Positions 51,162-59,948 of a DNA stretch of 64,000 nt are shown piece by piece. The stretch's first letter is position 1, and each line of letters opens with the position of its first letter. This DNA is from Planococcus soli. GTDB lineage: Bacteria; Bacillota; Bacilli; Bacillales_A; Planococcaceae. The position numbers and the translations under genes were made by a program. The stretch lies in contig NZ_WXYN01000016.1 in the NCBI RefSeq assembly GCF_016881065.1, positions 322,569 through 386,568 on the forward strand, written 5' to 3'. The notes under the pieces were generated by a model. It searched no databases and was not told the origin of the DNA. It saw nothing but the letters and a program-made list of their open reading frames with translations.

Positions 51162-53321
51162 GTGAAGAAGAAAAAAGTTTGGGCTTTTGCCGCGATTGCA
51201 GCTGTTTTGATCGGTCTCGCGTTTGTCTTTTTTAACGACAAAGTATCGGTAAGCGCTTCATCTGTCGCTTTAGCCGAGCAGGGCTGGAAAGCCAACTTCT
51301 CTTCCTCGCTCCAGCAGGATGCCATCGATAGAGGCGATGTCTACATTACAGATGTCCAAGGTGAACAGGTCGATGTTGAAATGATCATCCTTGAAAATGG
51401 CAAGACATTGGAAATACCTGAAATTGCCGCCGGCCAATACCAGTTGCATGTGAAAAGAGCAGCGTTAAAAAACAACTTCATGAAAAGTTTGGTGAATACT
51501 GAAATTTCATTTGTTGTGCAGGAACAATTAGAGCAGCTTACGGATGAAGAAGAGCTGCGGAACTATTTTGCACAGCTGATGGAAATGCAGCAGAACAACC
51601 AGCAATACGGGGGCGCTATTGCTGAAAGTGGAGAAGAAACTGCAGAATCCGCTGACTCTGCATCTGGCGAAAGTGAAGGGGTGGGAGGCGACCATTCAAC
51701 CACCAACAATCAGGTGGAGGGAGTGAATGAAGCTGATTCAGTAAAGACAGATGGTTCGTATATTTACTCGATCAGCGAATCGCGCGTGATGATTTCAGAT
51801 GTACGGAATCCCGAGAGAATGGCTGTCGCCGCGGAATTGCCTTTTACACAGGAAACCTATCCACAGCAGCTGTTTCTATCGGGAGATACACTGATCATCC
51901 TGGGCAGCAGCTATTCCGCCATGCCGATGGACGATTGGCGTCTGCCAAGCAGCCACCAGCCATATCTGGGTCTGACGACCGTTTACTTATATGACATCAG
52001 CAATCCTGAGTCGCCTCAGCTGATCCGTGAATTCGGCGCTGAAGGGAATTTGAGCGGCGCAAGGCTGAGCAGTAATGTTCTTTATTTTGTGACCAGTGTC
52101 TATCCGGATTATTGGATTCTGGAAGAACAGGACGAACCTGAACTGCGTCCGCATCGCTACGACTCAAAAAACGGTGGAGAACTTGAGCCTATTGCTTATG
52201 ACAGCATCGCAATTCTGCCGGGGACCATGGAAGGCAGCTACAGTGTCATCACGACGATTGACTTGGCTGTTCCTGAAACCAACGATGTCTCGACGGAAGG
52301 ATTTTTAGGCGGCAGTGAACAGCTTTATATGAATGAAGAAAATCTTTATTTGACGGCCTCTGCCTATGTTCCATTAGGCGATGACGAACTGAGCGGCAAC
52401 AGTGAAATGGCAATTTGGATGCCGCAGCAGGCCAATACAGAAGTGTTTAAATTCGGTTTGGATGGTACTGCGGTTGAATTTTTGGCTTCTGCGCAAATTA
52501 CCGGTTCTTTGCTCAATCAGTTTTCGATGGATGAACACAATGGCTATTTCCGTGCAGCAACAACAGAAGGGATTGCCTGGGATGTCACTTCTCCATCAAA
52601 AAACCATCTATTTGTTCTGGATGGGCAAATGAATCAAGTGGGGTCGGTAGAAGACCTGGCACCTGGCGAACGGATTTATTCAGCCCGCTTTATCGAAGAC
52701 AAGGCTTATATGGTGACCTTTAAAGAAACCGATCCGCTTTTTGTCATCGATGTGTCGGTTCCTACCTCTCCACAAGTGCTTGGAGAACTGAAGATTCCGG
52801 GCTTCTCAAATTATCTGCATCCGTTGGACGATAATCATTTGATCGGTTTTGGCTATGACACGAAATTGGTGCCTGTAAAGAATGGAGAACCGCGTGTCGT
52901 GACAGGCGGCATGAAAATTTCCTTATTCGATATCAGCGATTTTGCAGCTCCAGTAGAAAAAGATACAGAGATCATCGGAGGGCCAGGCACGTACTCGACG
53001 CTTCAATACGATCACAAAGCTTTGTTTACGCATCAGGAAAAGAACTTGTTTGGTTTTCCGGCGGCCCTTTACGAGGGAACTGCCGGTGATTATATAGATT
53101 TTGAAGGTGAAGGCGCGTTGATCTACACCATTACCCCAGATGGGATTTCCCAAGCCGCCAGTTTGATTGAACAAACCGATGATCAATACGAAGATTGGAA
53201 TACCGCGACACAGCGAATTCTTTATATTGGGGAAGACCTGTACACAGTAGCAAATGGTGAAATCAAAAGCTACAGCCTGGAAACCTTTGAACCAATCAGC
53301 AGTATGACGTTTGATCCATAG
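51162..53321 (+). CDS. Secreted/membrane-anchored beta-propeller protein (PF09826-type)
   Basis: 719 aa. One N-terminal membrane helix (about 5-24) with lysines before it, an N-terminal domain of about 120 residues, an acidic low-complexity linker (about 150-185), then a large domain of repeated beta-strand units (VEGVNEADSVKTDGSYIYSI, TVYLYDISNPESPQLIREF, PLFVIDVSVPTSPQVLGELKIPG). VEGVDEADIVKTDG-like openings define the beta-propeller family found in Bacillales and archaea. Function unknown. The start is a GTG at 51162 with only a weak ribosome site. Confidence 0.8.
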   Translation: MKKKKVWAFAAIAAVLIGLAFVFFNDKVSVSASSVALAEQGWKANFSSSLQQDAIDRGDVYITDVQGEQVDVEMIILENGKTLEIPEIAAGQYQLHVKRAALKNNFMKSLVNTEISFVVQEQLEQLTDEEELRNYFAQLMEMQQNNQQYGGAIAESGEETAESADSASGESEGVGGDHSTTNNQVEGVNEADSVKTDGSYIYSISESRVMISDVRNPERMAVAAELPFTQETYPQQLFLSGDTLIILGSSYSAMPMDDWRLPSSHQPYLGLTTVYLYDISNPESPQLIREFGAEGNLSGARLSSNVLYFVTSVYPDYWILEEQDEPELRPHRYDSKNGGELEPIAYDSIAILPGTMEGSYSVITTIDLAVPETNDVSTEGFLGGSEQLYMNEENLYLTASAYVPLGDDELSGNSEMAIWMPQQANTEVFKFGLDGTAVEFLASAQITGSLLNQFSMDEHNGYFRAATTEGIAWDVTSPSKNHLFVLDGQMNQVGSVEDLAPGERIYSARFIEDKAYMVTFKETDPLFVIDVSVPTSPQVLGELKIPGFSNYLHPLDDNHLIGFGYDTKLVPVKNGEPRVVTGGMKISLFDISDFAAPVEKDTEIIGGPGTYSTLQYDHKALFTHQEKNLFGFPAALYEGTAGDYIDFEGEGALIYTITPDGISQAASLIEQTDDQYEDWNTATQRILYIGEDLYTVANGEIKSYSLETFEPISSMTFDP

Positions 53322-53325
53322 CAGC

Positions 53326-53358
53326 AAGAGGCATATTTACAGATGCCTCTTTTTTTTA
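53326..53358 (+). terminator. Terminator after the beta-propeller gene
   Basis: AAGAGGCAT, loop ATTTACAG, ATGCCTCTT, then TTTTTTT. Confidence 0.9.
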
Positions 53359-53424
53359 TGTTTTTAATTAGCAAAAAAAGGGAAGTTGATGAGTATTCTG
53401 AAAACTATAACTGGAGGGATATCG

Positions 53425-54564
53425 ATGAAAGCAGTAACGTTTCAAGGAGCAAAGAATATGCAGGTGAAAAATGTAAAAGATCCTGAAATTCAGAAAAAAG
53501 ATGATATCATCGTAAAAATCACCTCAACTGCTATATGTGGTACGGATTTGCATATTTATCAAGGTGCATTGCCGACAACAAAAGACACGGTAATCGGACA
53601 TGAACCAATGGGAATTGTAGAAGAGGTCGGACCGGATGTCACCAAAGTAAAAAAAGGGGACCGTATCGTTCTTCCTTTTAACGTCAGCTGCGGGAAATGC
53701 TTTTACTGCAGCAACGAAATGGAAAGCCAATGTGACAACTCGAATGACAACCCTCATTTTGACACCGGCGGATATTTTGGTTTGACGGAACGCTATGGTG
53801 ATTATTCAGGTGGACAAGCCGAATATTTGCGTGTGCCTTACGGAAATTTCATGCCTCTGTTGATTCCGGAATCCTCTGAACTGGAAGATGAATCGCTGTT
53901 ATTCCTGTCAGACGTTTTGCCAACCGCATGGTGGAGTGTAGAAAATGCCGGCGTTAAAAAAGGGGATACGGTCGTTGTCCTTGGATGTGGCCCAATTGGA
54001 TTAATGACGCAAAAGTTTGCTTGGATGCAAGGTGCCAGCCGCGTTATTGCGGTTGATGAAATTCCATATAGAATGGAACTTGCCAAAAAAATGAACAATG
54101 TTGAAATTGTCGATTTCAGCAAGCATGACAATACAGGGGCATTGATCCACGAAATTACACAAGGTGGAGCAAATGTTGTCATCGACTGCGTCGGAATGGA
54201 CGGCAAAAAATCATCGGCAGAAGCTGTTCAGCAAAAATTGATGCTTCAGGGCGGTACATTAAGTGCCATTGACATCGCCAAAGATGCTGTCGGCAAGTTT
54301 GGAACAATCCAGTTAACCGGAGTTTACGGATTGACGTATAACCAATTCCCGCTAGGCAATATATTTGAACGGAATGTCACCATGAAGATGGGGCAGGCTC
54401 CAGTGATCCATTTGATGCCGATGCTGTATGAAAAAATCGAAAACGGAGAGTTTGATCCGCGCGAAATCATTTCACATATTGTGCCATTGGAAAATGCCAG
54501 TGATGCTTATCAAATCTTTAATGACCATCAGGACAACTGTACAAAAGTTGTACTGAAGCCATAA
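53425..54564 (+). CDS. Zinc-dependent alcohol dehydrogenase (formaldehyde-dehydrogenase-like MDR)
   Basis: 379 aa from the ATG at 53425 (TGGAGGGATATCG). Medium-chain dehydrogenase with catalytic zinc ligands in TAICGTDLHIYQG and GHEPMGIVEEVG, three of the structural-zinc cysteines in VSCGKCFYCSNEMESQCDN, and the Rossmann motif VVVLGCGPIGLM. The long insertion and the NDNPHFDTGGYFG segment match the glutathione-independent formaldehyde dehydrogenase branch. Substrate is likely an alcohol or aldehyde, unspecified. Monocistronic. Confidence 0.9.
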   Translation: MKAVTFQGAKNMQVKNVKDPEIQKKDDIIVKITSTAICGTDLHIYQGALPTTKDTVIGHEPMGIVEEVGPDVTKVKKGDRIVLPFNVSCGKCFYCSNEMESQCDNSNDNPHFDTGGYFGLTERYGDYSGGQAEYLRVPYGNFMPLLIPESSELEDESLLFLSDVLPTAWWSVENAGVKKGDTVVVLGCGPIGLMTQKFAWMQGASRVIAVDEIPYRMELAKKMNNVEIVDFSKHDNTGALIHEITQGGANVVIDCVGMDGKKSSAEAVQQKLMLQGGTLSAIDIAKDAVGKFGTIQLTGVYGLTYNQFPLGNIFERNVTMKMGQAPVIHLMPMLYEKIENGEFDPREIISHIVPLENASDAYQIFNDHQDNCTKVVLKP

Positions 54565-54586
54565 TGGCTCATAATTCGCAGTCCAT

Positions 54587-54621
54587 TAAACGCCCCGCAG
54601 AGTCGGGGCGTTTAATTTTTT
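54587..54621 (+). terminator. Terminator after the alcohol dehydrogenase gene
   Basis: TAAACGCCCCG, loop CAGAGT, CGGGGCGTTTA, then ATTTTTT. Confidence 0.95.
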
Positions 54622-54674
54622 GTCCATGTGCGTTATGATGGGTACTGAAACCGACTGCGAGAGGGGCGAAACAT

Positions 54675-55430
54675 GTGACACAAATAGGAGAGACCAGGCG
54701 TGAACTCGCGTTGGATTGTTTTTTGCTGGCTGGCCGAATCATGATGGAAAGCGGTGCCGAAACTTACCGCGTGGAAGATACAATGATCCGAATGGCCGTT
54801 TCACAAAATATGGTAAACTCTCATTGCTTCGTAACGCCAACAGGCATCATGTTTTCTCCAAGTGAAGAACTGGCGACACGATTTGTCCGTATTAATAACC
54901 GGAGTACCGATCTTGAACGGGTAGCCCTTGTCAATTCCGTTTCACGGAAATTGGTGGCCGGAGAATATACAGTGCAGCAGGCTTACGATGAACTGCTGAT
55001 TATTGATCAAACCAATTATCGATTCAATATATGGCTGCAGATTTTAGCAGCTTCAGTAGCAAGTGGCTGTTTCCTGATTTTATTGGGGGGCAGCTGGATT
55101 GATCTTCCATTTGCTTTTGTGTTCGGAGGAATCGGTTTTATCATAGTCGAGACCATTCTCGAAGAAACACGGGTGAAAATATTTGCCGAATTTATAGGCT
55201 CTTTTGTGGTCGGAATACTGGCTTCAATAGCGGTTTATAGCGGATTCGCGACAGATTTGGATACCCTGATCATAGGCTCAATCATGCCGCTTGTTCCAGG
55301 GCTCTTAATTACCAATGCAGTACGGGATTTGATGGCAGGGCATTTTGTGTCTGGGTTGTCTAAAGGGGCCGAAGCTTTTTTAACAGCGTTCGCTATTGGT
55401 GCCGGGATTGCGGTTGTTTTATCATTTTAA
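54675..55430 (+). CDS. ThrE-family threonine/serine exporter, N-terminal-type subunit (DUF1212)
   Basis: 251 aa from a GTG at 54675, 8 nt after GAGGGG. Soluble N-terminus with MMESGAETYRVEDTM and CFVTPTGIMFS, the conserved active-like motifs of the family, followed by about five membrane helices with GSIMPLVPGLLITNAVRDLMAGHFVSG. Many bacteria split ThrE into this larger subunit and a small one, as in E. coli YjjP/YjjB. The partner gene follows after 12 nt. Exports threonine, serine or small acids in characterised relatives. Confidence 0.88.
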   Translation: MTQIGETRRELALDCFLLAGRIMMESGAETYRVEDTMIRMAVSQNMVNSHCFVTPTGIMFSPSEELATRFVRINNRSTDLERVALVNSVSRKLVAGEYTVQQAYDELLIIDQTNYRFNIWLQILAASVASGCFLILLGGSWIDLPFAFVFGGIGFIIVETILEETRVKIFAEFIGSFVVGILASIAVYSGFATDLDTLIIGSIMPLVPGLLITNAVRDLMAGHFVSGLSKGAEAFLTAFAIGAGIAVVLSF

Positions 55431-55442
55431 GGAGGAGATCGG

Positions 55443-55910
55443 ATGAACTGGCCATTGGAAGCATTTCTCAGCTTTTTGGCAGCTGGCGCATTCGGCGTCA
55501 TCTTCAATACGCCGCGCAGAACATTGATCAGCTGTGGGCTAGTCGGCATGAGCGGTTGGCTCATCTACCGCACGTTCTTCCTCGTCTTCGAAGATTCCGT
55601 ACAAGCTTCTTTTGCCGGAGCATTTGTGGTTTCAATTGTGGCACATTTGCTGGCTAAGAAATTTCGGATGCCGATGATCATTTTCAGCATCGCCGGAATT
55701 ATTCCGTTGGTGCCGGGAAGCAAAGCTTATAATGCGATGCGAAATATTGTTGAGCATAATTACCTGGAAGCTATCGCATTTGCATCTGAAGCACTGATGA
55801 TTTCAGGCGCGGTTGCGATGGGACTGGTTTTTGCGGAAGTGCTGATGCAGCTGTTCTTTAAGCGGCAGGCAAAAAGAATACAAAGAAAAATGGGCCTGAC
55901 ACAAGAGTGA
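55443..55910 (+). CDS. ThrE-family exporter, C-terminal-type subunit (DUF3815)
   Basis: 155 aa with five hydrophobic helices and the signature IIPLVPGSKAYNAMRNIV (about 97-114), equivalent to the C-terminal half of fused ThrE. AAGGAGG ribosome site, 12 nt after the larger subunit gene. The two probably assemble into one transporter. The gene ends inside its terminator stem. Confidence 0.88.
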   Translation: MNWPLEAFLSFLAAGAFGVIFNTPRRTLISCGLVGMSGWLIYRTFFLVFEDSVQASFAGAFVVSIVAHLLAKKFRMPMIIFSIAGIIPLVPGSKAYNAMRNIVEHNYLEAIAFASEALMISGAVAMGLVFAEVLMQLFFKRQAKRIQRKMGLTQE

Positions 55911-55936
55911 TTCTTGTTAGTCAGACCCATTTTTAT
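55886..55936 (+). terminator. Terminator after the ThrE pair
   Basis: AAAAATGGG-CTGAC-ACAAGA, loop GTGA, TCTTGT-GTCAG-CCCATTTTT: a long stem with small bulges that includes the gene's stop codon. Confidence 0.85.
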
Positions 55937-55970
55937 GTTTTCATGTGCTTTTCATGTTGTTTGAACTTTG

Positions 55971-56116
55971 GCAGCTTGCGCTTTTCTGTGTTGTCTAGCT
56001 CCAGCTGCCAGCCCCTCGAGTCGCTTCAGCCTTATCAGCAATGGCAAAAATCGCCATTACCGATAAGGCTTCCAGCGCTTGTCGGGGCTACATGGCAGCT
56101 TGCGCTTTTCTGTGTT
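55971..56116. repeat. Single copy of the ~124-nt interspersed repeat
   Basis: The edge GCTTGCGCTTTTC occurs at 55974 and 56098, 124 nt apart. Between them lie GTCTAGCTCCAGCTGCCAGC, CCCTCGAG, CCTTATC-AGCAATGGC, then GCCATTACC-GATAAGG, an inverted core, and GTCGGGGCTACATGGC. It is the same design and orientation as the pair at 18658-18927. Its right edge touches the stop codon of the GGDEF-EAL gene read on the minus strand. Confidence 0.85.
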
Positions 56117-58121
56117 ACCCCAGCCATTTTTCCAGGTCTGGAGCATTCATCGGGTGGCCGATGATGTAGCCTTGCAGGCTGTCACAGCCCATAGCGCGCA
56201 GTAGTTCAAATTGTTCGTTGGTTTCAACACCTTCAGCTGTTACTTGGAAGTCAAGCGACTTGCCAAACTGAATCATGCCGTTGATCAACTTTTGTATTTT
56301 TTCTTGCTTGGTGATGGACTGAATAATCATTTGATCTATCTTTAATGAAGATATTGGCAGCATAAGCATATAGCGGAACGAAGCGTAGCCAGTTCCAAAG
56401 TCATCTAATGCAAAACTGATGCCTTCTTGGTGAAGTGTTTTCATCTGAGTCATGATTGAACGTTCGGCCTCTGCTTCAAGAGCGAATTTCTCAGTGATTT
56501 CAATCATTAATGAGCTGGCTTTGCAATTATTGATCTTCAACTGCTCGAGCAGCATTTTTGCCATGTCCTTGTCTCGGAACTCACGGATGGAAGAGTTGAT
56601 GCTGATTTGCAGATCAATGCCTTTGGATTCCCAATCACTCAATTGCTTGCAGGCAGTTTCAATGACAAAGCTGCCGATTTCATTGATCAGACCATTTTCT
56701 TCTGCAATGGGAATCAGTTCATCGGGTGTAACTACGCCGATTTCTGAATCCGTCCAACGCACCAAAGCTTCTACGCGTTCAACCTTGCCGTTGTTCAAGT
56801 TTACCTGTGGCTGATACAAGAGCTGCAAGTTTTTGCGGTCCAATGCATAGATCAGCCGTTTTTCGATAAGAGCTTTGCGGTTCAAACGTTCATGGTCGTC
56901 GGATGTCAGTGCGGAAATGGCACTTCCGCCCCGATCTTTTACTTTTTTGATGGTGGCATAAGAAGCTTTGATCAAATGCATAAAGCTTTGCTGGTCTTCA
57001 GGATATTTAGTGATGGCGCCGCTGATGGTCATTGGCACCGCCGTACCCTGCAGGTAGATCGGATGCTGTTTAAGGTAATGAAGAAAGCCTTCGATAAACC
57101 AATTGCTCAGTGGCGTCACCAATGCAAATTCATGCAGTCCGGCGCGTGTAATAATGGAGTCGGAAAAATACATTCGCAGCCGTTTCGTGAATTCAATGAG
57201 CAATTCGTTTTCAGTGTCTGTGTCTGACACATCCTGCAAAGTATAAAAACGGTCAATATCCAGAAAAATGAAGGAGAAGTGGCGTCCTTCTTCTATATAT
57301 TCATTGACCACTTGCTCAAGCCGGTGCCGGTTTTCTAACCCTGTTACCGGATCGATAAAGGCGATTTCCTCGAGATGCTGCTGAGCTTTCTTATTGGCAG
57401 TTATATCTTTTTCCAGGAAAATGTAGTACGTATCATCGCTGGAAAGCTGCATCGGGATGGCTGTCAGATCCACCCAATAAACTTCGCCATCTTTTTTTAC
57501 TTTTTTCGCTTCGCCGTTCCAGACATTGCCTTCTCTTAACGTGGATAGAATGGAATCGACAAATTTGACATCCGCCTCACCATCTCCAAACATGTGCCAG
57601 ACCGGCTTGCCTAAGATCCGTTTTGGCGTCCACTTGCTCAATTTCAAAAATAGGGGATTCGCATATGTAATCAAAAATTCCTGATCAAAATAAAGCAGCA
57701 TGAAAGAGTCATCCAGACCATTGCGCAAATGGTTTAATTCTTTAGGGGCAGATCCCTCTTCATCGCCTTCGTCCAATTCATAGATCGTCATGACGTACTG
57801 TTCATTGTTTGAAGTGTAGGACTTGGCTACAACTGTTGTATAGGCCTTTATTCCATCGCCCAATTCTATTTCCACATCTTCAAATTTAACCGGTTCCTCA
57901 GTATGCAGTAGTTTTTCCCATGAATGCTTGCTTAACGCTGCTTTTTCAGGATTCATATAAGGAGAAAGCTGGCCTTTGACCGCTTCGGATTCTATTTGAA
58001 AAACGTGCTCGGCATGCTGGTTGCACCATGCAATCAAGCCGTCTTGGTCTATGATGATGATGGGGAAAGGAATATGGTTAAAAACGAGGGTGTCAGCTAA
58101 TTTTCCTTGCAATTCGCTCAT
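56115..58121 (-). CDS. PAS-GGDEF-EAL protein, likely c-di-GMP phosphodiesterase
   Basis: 668 aa, soluble. Two PAS-type domains (about 10-115 and 130-255), a GGDEF domain (about 265-415) with the signature changed to AGLHEF so cyclase activity is unlikely, and an EAL domain (about 425-668). The EAL residues are intact: EALVRW, N in SINSSIREF, E in IEITEKFAL, DDFGTGY, K in LKIDQ, AEGVET and the final Q in DSLQGY. It should degrade c-di-GMP under PAS control. ATG behind AAGGAG. The stop abuts a repeat element that may carry its 3' end. Confidence 0.9.
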   Translation of the reverse strand: MSELQGKLADTLVFNHIPFPIIIIDQDGLIAWCNQHAEHVFQIESEAVKGQLSPYMNPEKAALSKHSWEKLLHTEEPVKFEDVEIELGDGIKAYTTVVAKSYTSNNEQYVMTIYELDEGDEEGSAPKELNHLRNGLDDSFMLLYFDQEFLITYANPLFLKLSKWTPKRILGKPVWHMFGDGEADVKFVDSILSTLREGNVWNGEAKKVKKDGEVYWVDLTAIPMQLSSDDTYYIFLEKDITANKKAQQHLEEIAFIDPVTGLENRHRLEQVVNEYIEEGRHFSFIFLDIDRFYTLQDVSDTDTENELLIEFTKRLRMYFSDSIITRAGLHEFALVTPLSNWFIEGFLHYLKQHPIYLQGTAVPMTISGAITKYPEDQQSFMHLIKASYATIKKVKDRGGSAISALTSDDHERLNRKALIEKRLIYALDRKNLQLLYQPQVNLNNGKVERVEALVRWTDSEIGVVTPDELIPIAEENGLINEIGSFVIETACKQLSDWESKGIDLQISINSSIREFRDKDMAKMLLEQLKINNCKASSLMIEITEKFALEAEAERSIMTQMKTLHQEGISFALDDFGTGYASFRYMLMLPISSLKIDQMIIQSITKQEKIQKLINGMIQFGKSLDFQVTAEGVETNEQFELLRAMGCDSLQGYIIGHPMNAPDLEKWLG

Positions 58122-58287
58122 TCTTTGACGCTCCTTAACCGTAGTGTACTTTCATTATAGAGAAGAAAAGGTCTATCGTCATCCTTTTCAAAATAATCTC
58201 TATAGGAAATTCACGGATTTTTCACTATCCTTTCCTTGACAATCGTGAGAGAATAGGCATAAATCATATGAAAATAGAGGTAAGAAA

Positions 58288-58836
58288 ATGTTAAAAAAAT
58301 TTTTTGTAATATTATTCCTGATACTAATTTTGCCTTTTTCGGTTCAAGCGCATACAACATTATTGTCATCGACACCGGCAGAAGGAGAAACTATTACCCA
58401 AGCTTTGGATGAGGTGCAGTTGGTTTTTGGAACAAGAATTGAAGAAGGCAGCACAATGTCAGTCGAAGGAGAAAGCGAAGCATTCGAATTTGACAGCATC
58501 ATGGTAGCTGAGGATTCAATGGCTGGTGAGTTTAGTGAACCACTGGCTAATGGAAACTACCGTATTCTTTGGAACATTATTGGAGAAGACGGCCATCCCA
58601 TCGAAGGAGAAATTGCTTTTAGTGTTTCTGTGGAGGCAGAGGAAGAACCGGTAACAGCTCCGGCTACAGAAGAGAAAGCTGAAGAGCCAGCAGAACAATC
58701 TGTGTCGGCTTCAGAGGAAGGGGCAGCTCCGGAAGCAGCTGAAGAAGGCAGCAATCTGCTTGTAACCACTGTGCTTGTGCTGGCTGCTGCTTTAGTGATT
58801 TTCGGAATCTATAAATTGCTGACGAAGAAAAAATGA
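58288..58836 (+). CDS. CopC-domain copper-binding protein
   Basis: 182 aa. Signal peptide (about 1-21) ending VQA-H, so the mature protein begins with His22, the copper ligand of CopC. CopC beta-sandwich (about 22-112) with TTLLSSTPAEGETI and the conserved ILWNIIGEDGHPIEGEI segment carrying the second histidine. A Glu/Ala-rich linker follows, then a C-terminal membrane helix and lysines. Bound to the outer membrane face. The stop overlaps the CopD start (ATGA). Confidence 0.88.
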   Translation: MLKKFFVILFLILILPFSVQAHTTLLSSTPAEGETITQALDEVQLVFGTRIEEGSTMSVEGESEAFEFDSIMVAEDSMAGEFSEPLANGNYRILWNIIGEDGHPIEGEIAFSVSVEAEEEPVTAPATEEKAEEPAEQSVSASEEGAAPEAAEEGSNLLVTTVLVLAAALVIFGIYKLLTKKK

Positions 58837-59894
58837 TATTTTTCACTGCATTTGCCGATGTCTTGCTGTATATTGCCTTTTCATATTTGGCGGGCTCCGT
58901 TGTGCTGCAATTTGTGCCCGAGGACCGGAAACCGAGGCTATCCACTTCGAAGGTTTTGCTGCTGCTCAGCACAGCTGGAATTATTTTTCTGTCATTTGGT
59001 CCGGTCTATGAACTGGCTGTATTTCTTCAAAGCAGCCAGGGGTGGAGCGAATCTTACCTGAATGCCATTACTGGATTTCGCGTTGGCCAAGGATGGCTGA
59101 TCACCTTGCTGCTCGGAATTATCCTTGCTATAACCATTTATTTGGGGGGCAGCCGTTATATCCAGGCGCTTTATTTGTTCCTGCTGATTCTGACTGTCGG
59201 ATTCTACAGCCACATTTCGACTCTTGACCTGTGGGCTGGATTTGCGCTGCACTCCATCCATATTCTTTTTATGGCGATGTGGGCTGGTGTGCTGCTCCAC
59301 GTGGCATGGTTTGCAAAAGAAGGGATGAACTGGGAGCGGTTTCTGGCATGGTTCACACCGTTTGCGTTTTTCTGTGTAGCAGCGGTAATGGCCAGCGGAG
59401 TTGTCATCATGTTCTTTTTTGTGGCTCCGGCCGATTACGCCAATTCCTGGGCTTTGCCTTATGGACAATTGCTCCTCCTAAAACATCTCAGCATTATACC
59501 GGTGCTGATGGCAGCTTTGATCAACGGGTTTCTCAATAAGCAAAAAGTTTTTCAGCAGGCTTGGCTGAAAGTAGAAAGCCTCCTGCTGCTGATCGTCTTT
59601 ATCTTTACCGCTTTTATGAGCAAGCAGGCACCGCCTCACGATGTTAATGATACGCTGAGGATTGAAGGCGGCGGGTGGCTGATTGAAGAATTGGCAGGCC
59701 CTTTGTACATTCCGCTTACAGCAGGATTGGATTTGACCTTAAACGGCTCGCTGTTGATGGGGCTTAGCCTGCTGTTGCTGTTTTTGATGCTGGCAGGTTT
59801 TTACCGGCAGCTGAATGCATGGCTGTCATTGTTGTTAAGTGTTGGATTTATCATCAGTTTTTATGTGGGGTTAATGTTGAACCTATCATTTTAA
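58833..59894 (+). CDS. CopD-domain copper transport membrane protein
   Basis: 353 aa with about eight to nine membrane helices. ALHSIHILFMAMWAGVLLHVAW (about 133-154) is the characteristic CopD segment with metal-binding histidines. C-terminal part includes the KQAPPHDVNDTLR loop. Overlaps the CopC gene by 4 nt, and the two match the two halves of B. subtilis YcnJ, a copper importer. Copper uptake is therefore likely. No copper regulator lies next to it. Confidence 0.85.
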   Translation: MIFFTAFADVLLYIAFSYLAGSVVLQFVPEDRKPRLSTSKVLLLLSTAGIIFLSFGPVYELAVFLQSSQGWSESYLNAITGFRVGQGWLITLLLGIILAITIYLGGSRYIQALYLFLLILTVGFYSHISTLDLWAGFALHSIHILFMAMWAGVLLHVAWFAKEGMNWERFLAWFTPFAFFCVAAVMASGVVIMFFFVAPADYANSWALPYGQLLLLKHLSIIPVLMAALINGFLNKQKVFQQAWLKVESLLLLIVFIFTAFMSKQAPPHDVNDTLRIEGGGWLIEELAGPLYIPLTAGLDLTLNGSLLMGLSLLLLFLMLAGFYRQLNAWLSLLLSVGFIISFYVGLMLNLSF

Positions 59895-59901
59895 ATAATT
59901 A

Positions 59902-59929
59902 CAGGCCAATCTCTCGGGATTGGTTTTTC
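59902..59929 (+). terminator. Terminator after copCD-like genes
   Basis: CCAATC (59906-59911), loop TCTCGG, GATTGG, then TTTTT. A short stem. Confidence 0.7.
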
Positions 59930-59948
59930 TATTGAAAGGAGTGGGGGC

